Of a DNA stretch of 5,363 nt, positions 1 through 4,660 are shown piece after piece. This DNA is from Anaerolineae bacterium (GTDB taxonomy: Bacteria; Chloroflexota; Anaerolineae; Anaerolineales; E44-bin32): contig JAUVOZ010000139.1 in the NCBI GenBank assembly GCA_030598885.1, forward strand, positions 1 through 5,363, given 5' to 3'. The translations under genes and the position numbers were made by a program. Positions within the stretch are counted from its first letter, which is position 1, and every line of letters starts with the position of its first letter. A model generated the notes under the pieces. That model saw only the letters and a list, made by a program, of their open reading frames with translations. It did not search any database and was not told the origin of the DNA.

Positions 1-126
1 CATTCCCGGGCAGTATAACCGACGGGTGACAATTGTATGAGAAAAGGGATACCGAGCAATTTTTTGAGAAAGAAGATGAAAATCTGCTCACATAGGTGTG
101 GACATGGATGAGATCAGGAGGCCACG
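1..126. other. Upstream region of the HPr gene
   Basis: All three forward frames reach a stop within the first 40 bases (16-18, 27-29 and 38-40), so any upstream gene has ended or ends here; too little is visible to name it. A GTGACA at 26-31 resembles a -35 box, but no good -10 box follows at the right distance. A 24-codon reading frame (37-111) overlaps the stop at 38-40 as ATGA, but has no Shine-Dalgarno site and no recognisable content. Confidence 0.3.
116..121 (+). promoter_or_regulatory. Shine-Dalgarno site of the HPr gene
   Basis: A perfect AGGAGG sits five bases before the TTG at 127. It decides the start: an in-frame TGA lies at 109-111 and no ATG or GTG occurs between that stop and 127, so TTG is the only plausible initiation codon. 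Confidence 0.8.
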
Positions 127-408
127 TTGACAAAGTCGTTGGAGATTACAATTCGTCACGATGTCGGACTACACGCACGCCCAGCGGCGATGTTCGTGAA
201 AGTCGCTAATGGCTTTTTATCTCACATAACAGTGAAGAACATTAGCAATGAATCTGACTCGGTTGATGCCAAGAGTATCCTGGGGATCCTTTCCTCTGGA
301 GTTCAGATGAATGATCGTATCCGAATCACAGCCGAGGGCGAGGATGAGGATGAAGCACTCGCCGCGCTTCGTGATCTGATTGAGGGTGATTTTATCCAAC
401 CCACTTAG
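127..408 (+). CDS. ptsH: HPr-family phosphocarrier protein
   Basis: HPr is the small cytosolic carrier of the phosphoenolpyruvate:sugar phosphotransferase system. It takes a phosphate from enzyme I on a histidine and passes it to EIIA domains. The protein has 93 residues, normal for HPr (85-95). The active-site motif GLHARPA occupies residues 14-20, with the phosphorylated histidine at His16 and the conserved Arg18. The second signature, DAKSILGILSSG (47-58), places Ser50 where HPr kinase modifies Gram-positive HPr (Ser46), so serine regulation is possible. Histidine at the active site argues against the catabolite-repression paralogue Crh, which lacks it. It starts with TTG behind a strong AGGAGG. 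The SIS-domain gene 220 bp downstream on the same strand suggests use in sugar or amino-sugar metabolism. No enzyme I or EII gene is visible, so the partner, whether a sugar PTS or a dihydroxyacetone-kinase-type relay, is unknown. Confidence 0.93.
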   Translation: MTKSLEITIRHDVGLHARPAAMFVKVANGFLSHITVKNISNESDSVDAKSILGILSSGVQMNDRIRITAEGEDEDEALAALRDLIEGDFIQPT

Positions 409-430
409 CTGTGTGATACTGGTTTTTTAT
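398..430 (+). terminator. Possible weak terminator after the HPr gene
   Basis: A run of six T (423-428) follows shortly after the HPr stop. The only pairing before it is poor: CCA at 401-403 with TGG at 420-422, plus a few flanking A-T pairs around a mismatch. The T-run is suggestive but the stem is weak, so read-through to the SIS gene is quite possible. Confidence 0.2.
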
Positions 431-474
431 TCAACCGATATCAATGATCCTTGGATCGAAACTCAAGTAAATAA

Positions 475-537
475 GATCGGAAGTACGAGCCACCGAGTCG
501 CCTGATGCAGGACTGAGACCCTGAAGTACGAGCTTCA
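475..537 (+). ncRNA. Structured spacer with two ACGA-loop hairpins
   Basis: The 11-base direct repeat GAAGTACGAGC occurs at 480-490 and 523-533, and each copy forms a hairpin with loop ACGA. The second is clean: TGAAGT (522-527) pairs with GCTTCA (532-537) over six pairs including a U-G closing pair. In the first, GATCGG (475-480) pairs with CCGA plus TC (493-499, one bulged G), then a two-base internal mismatch, then GT with GC around ACGA (485-488). Between them CCTG (501-504) can pair with CAGG (508-511). Tandem hairpins with ACGR loops recall the guanidine-II (mini-ykkC) riboswitch, but the closing pair and irregular first stem differ from that family. Assignment as a regulatory RNA is inference. 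Confidence 0.3.
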
Positions 538-550
538 AACAAGATATAAT
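521..550 (+). promoter_or_regulatory. Possible promoter for the SIS-domain gene
   Basis: A perfect TATAAT lies at 545-550, about 80 bases before the ATG. The best -35 candidate, CTGAAG at 521-526 (18-base spacer), matches TTGACA at only three positions, so this would need an activator or be fortuitous. It overlaps the second ACGA hairpin. If this is the working promoter, the hairpins are not in its transcript and may act as DNA sites instead. Confidence 0.35.
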
Positions 551-561
551 GTTCCGGCTGT

Positions 562-577
562 TATCGGGATATCGGGA
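562..577 (+). repeat. Tandem octamer TATCGGGA x2
   Basis: TATCGGGA occurs twice head to tail just downstream of the TATAAT box, in what would be the early leader of the SIS gene. A partial third match (TATCGG) occurs at 588-593. It could be a regulator half-site or chance; nothing else supports a role. Confidence 0.4.
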
Positions 578-628
578 GAAGCAACTATTATCGGCTGTGC
601 AGTAGAGCATGATTGGAGGTTTGGATCA

Positions 629-1669
629 ATGAGTGGAGAAATTCTCAAGCGCGAAATTAACGAGCAACCCGAGGTACTCAAGCGGATAGTTGAGCAAGAA
701 AGTCATAATGTACAGGAACTGGCTCTAACTCTACAAGGCACCTTCACTTATGTGATGATAGCTGCCCGTGGCACATCGGATAATGCAGCCAGATATGCTA
801 AGTATCTCCTCGGCGCCCACAATCAAATTCCGGTGGCGTTGGCAGCCCCATCCCTATTCACCCTTTATCGCAAGCCACCTTCGCTCGAGGGTGCGCTCGT
901 GATGGGGATATCTCAGTCCGGCCGTTCACCTGATGTTGTTTCCGTGGTGGAAGAGGGTAAACGTCAGGGTCGTCCAACTGTAGCTATTACCAATGATCCC
1001 CAATCGCCTATGGCGCGCAATGCCGACTATGTCATTCAACTCCACACTGGTCCAGAAAAAGCCGTAGCTGCCACGAAGACCTACACCGCTTCGCTCACCG
1101 CACTCGCCCTTTTATCAGCTCATCTCGATGCCAACCAGGAAGCCCTTGCCCAACTGCAAAAACTGCCAGAAGCAATGCAACAGACAATTGATAAAATTTC
1201 CGGGCTACTGCCTCGGGTAGAAAGGTACCGTTATATGGACCATTGTTCGGTTATTGGAAGAGGTTTCAATTACTCCACCGCCTTCGAGATTTCGCTCAAG
1301 ATTACCGAGCTCTCCCAAACGGTCGCCGAACCGTACTCTTCGGCCGATTTTCTTCACGGGCCAATCGCTATGCTATCCAAAGGATTCCCAATGATGGTAA
1401 TCGCCACTCGTGGATCTGTAATCGATGACATGCGCGCGTTGATAGAGCGATTGGTGGAGCTTAACTCAGAGTTATTAATAATATCTGACGAGCCAGACCT
1501 GCTGGATGAGGCGCACCTGGCTTTTCCCCTTCCAACCGGCTTGCCTGAGTGGCTCTCGCCAATGGTCGCTGTAGTACCCGGCCAACTCTTCAGCCTAGCA
1601 CTGGCGCAAGCACGAGGTTTGGACCCCGACCACCCGGAGGGGTTATCTAAGATTACTGAAACCTGGTAA
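629..1669 (+). CDS. Double-SIS-domain sugar-phosphate isomerase/deaminase (GlmS-like, NagB-II/AgaS type)
   Basis: The 346-residue protein is two SIS (sugar isomerase) domains in tandem, about residues 30-165 and 200-335. It corresponds to the isomerase half of glucosamine-6-phosphate synthase with no N-terminal glutaminase, so it cannot use glutamine as GlmS does. Visible motifs are ARGTSDNAARYA (46-57), the sugar-phosphate-binding SQSGRSPD (95-102), ATKTYTASL (148-156) and GRGFNYSTAFE (210-220). By comparison with E. coli GlmS, the catalytic lysine and glutamate of the second domain map to Lys224 and Glu227, the ring-opening histidine to His243 in FLHGP, and the C-terminal loop lysine to Lys341 in SKITET. 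All are retained, so an active enzyme is expected. Length and architecture fit the NagB-II/AgaS group (amino-sugar-phosphate deaminase or aldose-ketose isomerase); the exact substrate is not readable. GGAGGT at 615-620 lies eight bases before the ATG. HPr upstream fits a PTS amino-sugar route. Confidence 0.85.
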   Translation: MSGEILKREINEQPEVLKRIVEQESHNVQELALTLQGTFTYVMIAARGTSDNAARYAKYLLGAHNQIPVALAAPSLFTLYRKPPSLEGALVMGISQSGRSPDVVSVVEEGKRQGRPTVAITNDPQSPMARNADYVIQLHTGPEKAVAATKTYTASLTALALLSAHLDANQEALAQLQKLPEAMQQTIDKISGLLPRVERYRYMDHCSVIGRGFNYSTAFEISLKITELSQTVAEPYSSADFLHGPIAMLSKGFPMMVIATRGSVIDDMRALIERLVELNSELLIISDEPDLLDEAHLAFPLPTGLPEWLSPMVAVVPGQLFSLALAQARGLDPDHPEGLSKITETW

Positions 1670-1731
1670 TACGCGCCGGAATTCGGGGATAGTCGCTTAT
1701 GCTTTCATATTAGAAGGTGTGAAACAGGTAT

Positions 1732-1790
1732 AAGGAGAAGTATGTCGCGATAACATCATCTTGAGTGCGATTAAGACGATCGTCCATTAG
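1732..1790 (+). pseudogene. Possible remnant: strong RBS with a three-codon ORF
   Basis: AAGGAG at 1732-1737 lies four bases before ATG (1742-1744), but the reading frame is ATG TCG CGA TAA. Reading one frame over from 1746 gives RDNIILSAIKTIVH before TAG at 1788-1790. A single-base change near 1745 could thus have broken a short gene or the start of a longer decayed one. No family is recognised and the stretch is too short to be sure it was ever coding. Confidence 0.15.
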
Positions 1791-1825
1791 TCCTCTGATG
1801 TCTTTCTACTGTGCGGGTTCAACCT

Positions 1826-2731
1826 CTACTGATTCTCCGCCTCCAATATCAGTCTTTCGTTTGCCATCACCTCCAACACGCCGATCACTCCTGAGTTGTC
1901 CAAATCCTCCATCCCCATTTGAAGCATGGCCTCAAAGAGTTGCATAACAACTACAGTCGCTGGGAGAGGCATCCCATAAGCACGAGCGGTGTCGAGAACG
2001 ATACCCAGGTCCTTATGCTGCATATAGGCTTTGAAACCCGGCTGGCGCTCACCCGCGAAGATGCGTTGTGGCTTGACATCTAGTGCCCAGCATTGGGCTG
2101 CTCCACCCTGGATAGCGTCAATCACCCTTCTTGGGTCGACGCCGGATTTCTGCGCTAGAAGGATCAACTCACCCATCGCCACCATCTGAGCGGCGACCAT
2201 AATTTGATTGCAGGCTTTGGCCACCTGCCCTGCCCCACTCTCACCAACATAGGTTATCGTTTTACCCATAGCCTGGAAGATCGGTAAAATTGAATCAAAA
2301 GTATCTCGCGGCCCACCAACCATGATCGCCAGCGTTCCGGCTTTAGCTCCGACATCCCCACCCGAGACCGGCGCGTCCAGGGCTGAAACATCCACCTCCG
2401 CCAGCTTAGATGCAATGCTGCGCGCAGTCTCCGGCTTGATGGTGCTATTGTCGATGAAGATCATCCCCGGTCGACAGCCCTCAATCACCCCATTCGGTCC
2501 CAAGACCACCTGCTCCACATCCGGTGAGTCGGGTAGATTGGTGAAGACCACGTCGCTTACCTCGGCCACCGCGAGCGGTGAGTCCGCCGGTTGTGCCCCA
2601 TCAGCGACTAATTCCTCCACTGGTGCCTGGCTGCGATTATGAACTGTGAGCGGGTATCCAGCTCTCATAATGTTGCGTGCAATTGGCTTCCCCATCAAGC
2701 CAAGTCCAATATAACCAATGCGCTTCTTCAT
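1826..2731 (-). CDS. NAD(P)-dependent beta-hydroxyacid dehydrogenase (3-hydroxyisobutyrate dehydrogenase / tartronate-semialdehyde reductase family)
   Basis: This 301-residue protein has the full length and order of motifs of the beta-hydroxyacid dehydrogenase family, cytosolic enzymes that interconvert 3-hydroxyacids and semialdehydes. The Rossmann motif GLGLMG is at 9-14. HNRS at 31-34 ends the second beta strand; Asn-Arg rather than an acidic residue there suggests NADPH preference. Substrate-binding DAPVSGG is at 119-125. The catalytic lysine is Lys172 in GAGQVAKACNQ, and KDL is at 240-242. The start is supported by AAGGAGG (2737-2743) five bases before the ATG. Possible substrates include 3-hydroxyisobutyrate, tartronate semialdehyde, glyoxylate and succinate semialdehyde; the sequence does not separate them. 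It lies 278 bp after the radical SAM gene on the same strand. That gap, with its inverted repeat, makes a separate transcript likely, so a functional link to the methyltransferase genes is uncertain. Confidence 0.88.
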   Translation of the reverse strand: MKKRIGYIGLGLMGKPIARNIMRAGYPLTVHNRSQAPVEELVADGAQPADSPLAVAEVSDVVFTNLPDSPDVEQVVLGPNGVIEGCRPGMIFIDNSTIKPETARSIASKLAEVDVSALDAPVSGGDVGAKAGTLAIMVGGPRDTFDSILPIFQAMGKTITYVGESGAGQVAKACNQIMVAAQMVAMGELILLAQKSGVDPRRVIDAIQGGAAQCWALDVKPQRIFAGERQPGFKAYMQHKDLGIVLDTARAYGMPLPATVVVMQLFEAMLQMGMEDLDNSGVIGVLEVMANERLILEAENQ

Positions 2732-2934
2732 TTAATCCTCCTTCTTGCGTGGATAATCATCTAATGAGTCTGCTGAAAAGACAATCACCAATGAAACAAG
2801 TCACTAATTAAAACGATTGAAATGTGTCTTATTGAGCAGTCGCCCAGGTGGGTATGCTGGCATCACTGCACATGAAAATAACCATACACTTAACCAGCAG
2901 ATTAGATTACAGATCATCAACGCGTTTGCAGTCG

Positions 2935-2963
2935 TGCTGATATGGATAGAATCTATATCAGCA
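2935..2963. repeat. Inverted repeat, 13-bp arms, 3-base loop
   Basis: TGCTGATATGGAT (2935-2947) and ATCTATATCAGCA (2951-2963) are inverted copies separated by AGA, differing at one position that is a G-U wobble in plus-strand RNA and an A-C mismatch in minus-strand RNA. It begins 47 bases past the radical SAM stop in the direction of transcription. No T-run follows on either strand, so it is not a typical intrinsic terminator. It may be an operator dyad, a 3'-end protecting hairpin or a Rho-associated barrier. Confidence 0.6.
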
Positions 2964-2969
2964 GATCTC

Positions 2970-2979
2970 CCTTGCAAGG
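2970..2979. repeat. Perfect 10-bp palindrome CCTTGCAAGG
   Basis: The perfect palindrome CCTTGCAAGG lies seven bases from the larger inverted repeat. Two dyads side by side in a gene-free gap make a protein-binding region plausible, but a palindrome of this size can occur by chance. Confidence 0.35.
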
Positions 2980-3009
2980 AACGAACAGAGAATAAGACTC
3001 GAGGATCGA

Positions 3010-3918
3010 CTAGTTATCACTGTCGATCACACCATACATCTGATCTGGGGTAAGAATATCCGGAAACCGATCTCGCAATTTCTGACGGGCTTCATAGCAC
3101 AAATGACATGCATCAGCATAACCGTCGCTACGGGGCAAATCATAGCGACGGACAAGTTCCGCCGGTCCTCCCTCAAGCAATGGGCTTGTGATCGGATGCG
3201 TATCTGGATCATACAACTCGCAAATTTCCTTCAACGGCGTTTGAAAGACATTGCCGAGTGATATCCCTTGGCAGATATGCACATACCCGAGCGGATCTAA
3301 ATGTACCCTCCCCGGTTCACGAAAGTTTTCGTGTGGGCACTCGGTATACTCCTGCCATGGTCGCTTTTCAGCCAGAGCGACAAGCTTCTCAGCCGCCCGC
3401 CCACGATACATGACCGAACTTTCTCCAGATGGGAGTTGACCTATCGCCGATACCGCGTCTGAAACCTCAGGTTGTGCCACGCTGATAACGCCGATGGGGA
3501 TCTCTAGCTTTTCCGCCGCCTGGCGCGCATTCTGAGCCTTCCTGAATAACTCCTCGCTTCCGTGGTACAAATCACTGCTAATCGAAAGGTCCTGGACCAA
3601 TCCTTCTAAGGTGCGAAGCCACACTAAGGCGTCGTCAACCTCAGTCGCCCAGTAGCTATTGGTGACGATCCCAACCTTGAAGCCATGGTCGACTGCTTCT
3701 TGAATCCCACGGAGCATAATAGCATAATAAAGAAAGGGTTCTCCACCCTCAAAGTAGATCGAATTAATCGTGCCAAGTTCCACAGCCTGCAACAGGATCT
3801 GGCGGATATTCTCCAGAGTCATCGTGCCCGTTTGCCACGGGCTACCCCAAACAAAGCAGTGATCACATTCATAGTTGCACTCGTAGGTTAGAAGCAGGTG
3901 CAATCCAGAAAGCTTCAT
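3010..3918 (-). CDS. Radical SAM protein with four additional C-terminal cysteines (twitch/SPASM-like), function unknown
   Basis: The 302-residue protein begins directly with its radical SAM core. The CxxxCxxC motif at Cys14, Cys18 and Cys21 binds the [4Fe-4S] cluster that cleaves S-adenosylmethionine, and GGEP (58-61) contacts the SAM amino group. The C-terminal part holds Cys194, then Gly211 and Cys216 in a C-x16-G-x4-C arrangement, followed by GN at 222-223, then a CxxC at Cys271/Cys274. This pattern resembles half of a SPASM domain (a twitch domain) and could hold one auxiliary cluster. Such proteins often modify peptides or proteins or act as maturases. AGGAGG (3925-3930) lies six bases before the ATG. 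The gene follows the corrinoid-protein gene by 66 bp on the same strand, so co-transcription is likely. It is not PylB, since the C-terminal cysteines and context differ, and it lacks a B12-binding domain. The substrate is unknown. Confidence 0.85.
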   Translation of the reverse strand: MKLSGLHLLLTYECNYECDHCFVWGSPWQTGTMTLENIRQILLQAVELGTINSIYFEGGEPFLYYAIMLRGIQEAVDHGFKVGIVTNSYWATEVDDALVWLRTLEGLVQDLSISSDLYHGSEELFRKAQNARQAAEKLEIPIGVISVAQPEVSDAVSAIGQLPSGESSVMYRGRAAEKLVALAEKRPWQEYTECPHENFREPGRVHLDPLGYVHICQGISLGNVFQTPLKEICELYDPDTHPITSPLLEGGPAELVRRYDLPRSDGYADACHLCYEARQKLRDRFPDILTPDQMYGVIDSDN

Positions 3919-3965
3919 GACAGTCCTCCTCGAATTATGCTTCTAAGGAAAGTTGTAACTAAATT

Positions 3966-3979
3966 CACCTTACACCTTA
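3966..3979 (-). repeat. Tandem heptamer between corrinoid and radical SAM genes
   Basis: CACCTTA is repeated twice head to tail (read as TAAGGTG on the minus strand), five bases past the corrinoid-gene stop. It is probably incidental. Confidence 0.3.
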
Positions 3980-3984
3980 CTTCC

Positions 3985-4629
3985 CTATTTCAACATTCGC
4001 CTGGCTACCTCCACCGCGCCCATCGCATTGCCCGCATAAGCGTCTGCGTTTATTTCATCCGCCCAAGCTTGAGATACCGGCGCGCCACCGACGATGACCT
4101 TGACTTGATCACGGATGCCCGCTTGAACCAAGCTTTCGATGACCTCCCGCTGCCCGATCATCGTCGTCGTTAATAAGGCTGAAAGGCCTAAAATATCGGC
4201 CCCGGTCTCCCTAACCTTAGCGACAAAATCTTCACTTGGAACATCGACTCCAAGATCGTGTACCTTAAACCCATTCGCCGATAACATCGTCCCGACCAGC
4301 GACTTCCCAATTTCATGAATATCCCCTTGGACGGTGCCAATAACCACCGTACCAACAGCCTCATGTACCTGCTTCCGGGCGCCTAACTCCGGTTCCAATA
4401 ATTCCATCGCAGCCTGCATCCCTTTGGCGGCGGTGAGCAAATGTGGCAGGAAAAACTCCCCCTGAGCAAATTTCTCTCCCGCGATATTCATCCCTACAAC
4501 CAATCCCTGGTTGATAATCTCCAATGGCTGCAAACCTGACTCCAACGCCTTCCGGGTCAGAGCGACGACTGATTCCGGCTCCCCCCCGACGATACCTTCG
4601 GTGATCATTACAAGTAAGTCTTCTGACAT
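3985..4629 (-). CDS. Corrinoid (cobalamin-binding) protein of a methyltransferase system, MttC/MtbC-like
   Basis: This 214-residue cytosolic protein carries the methyl group between two methyltransferases on a bound corrinoid cobalt. Residues 1-85 form the helical cap typical of B12-binding methyltransferase modules, including QPLEIINQGLVVGM (34-47) and FAQGEFFLPHLL (54-65). The Rossmann-like B12 domain follows, with the signature D-x-H-x-x-G as GDIHEIG (102-108). His105 is the expected lower axial cobalt ligand, and Ser150 (GLSALL) and Gly181-Gly182 complete the nucleotide-tail pocket. The start was set at 4629 rather than an upstream in-frame ATG at 4698, because family members begin near MSEDL and the longer form would overlap the methyltransferase end. 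It lies 31 bp after the MttB-family gene, the classic pairing. The cognate substrate follows its partner: a methylated amine, probably a quaternary one. Confidence 0.92.
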   Translation of the reverse strand: MSEDLLVMITEGIVGGEPESVVALTRKALESGLQPLEIINQGLVVGMNIAGEKFAQGEFFLPHLLTAAKGMQAAMELLEPELGARKQVHEAVGTVVIGTVQGDIHEIGKSLVGTMLSANGFKVHDLGVDVPSEDFVAKVRETGADILGLSALLTTTMIGQREVIESLVQAGIRDQVKVIVGGAPVSQAWADEINADAYAGNAMGAVEVARRMLK

Positions 4630-4641
4630 GATTCGTGCTCC

Positions 4642-4647
4642 CCTCCT
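4642..4647 (-). promoter_or_regulatory. Shine-Dalgarno site of the corrinoid-protein gene
   Basis: AGGAGG, continuing into GGG, lies in the 31-bp gap after the methyltransferase stop. Spacing to the ATG at 4629 is 10-12 bases, a little long, but it clearly supports the internal start over the longer frame reaching 4698, which would initiate within the methyltransferase coding sequence. Confidence 0.6.
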
Positions 4648-4660
4648 CGATATATGAGTG

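Larger units (their letters stand above)
2732..3009. other. 278-bp intergenic gap without a convincing gene
   Basis: This stretch separates the radical SAM stop from the dehydrogenase start, both on the minus strand. It holds the dehydrogenase ribosome-binding site (2737-2743), a long inverted repeat (2935-2963) and a 10-bp palindrome (2970-2979). Small reading frames occur on both strands but lack ribosome-binding sites and recognisable content. A minus-strand promoter for the dehydrogenase presumably lies here, but no pair of boxes stands out. Confidence 0.6.

Noticed and set aside
37..111. 24-codon reading frame before the HPr gene, overlapping an upstream stop as ATGA
   Set aside because: No ribosome-binding site and no recognisable product; the overlap can easily be chance.
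503..628. Open frame running into the SIS gene from 503 without a stop
   Set aside because: It has no ATG, GTG or TTG, and family members begin near the annotated ATG, which has GGAGGT eight bases upstream.
440..628. glmS ribozyme upstream of the GlmS-like gene
   Set aside because: The conserved core sequences of the glmS ribozyme are not seen, and the enzyme lacks the glutaminase half typical of ribozyme-controlled glmS.
1775..1784. Palindrome GACGATCGTC between the convergent genes, considered as a terminator
   Set aside because: Without spacer bases it cannot form a stable RNA loop and no T-run follows; no bidirectional terminator was found in 1670-1825.
2322..2642. 106-residue plus-strand ORF inside the dehydrogenase gene
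   Set aside because: It lies wholly antisense to a well-supported conserved gene; its composition is that of a shadow frame.
2804..2917. 37-residue cysteine-containing minus-strand ORF after the radical SAM gene, considered as a peptide substrate
   Set aside because: No Shine-Dalgarno site before its ATG, and no leader or core pattern recognisable for a modified peptide; it also covers the likely promoter region of the dehydrogenase.
2817..3053. Plus-strand 78-residue ORF across the intergenic gap
   Set aside because: TTG start without a ribosome-binding site, antisense overlap with the radical SAM 3' end and no family resemblance.
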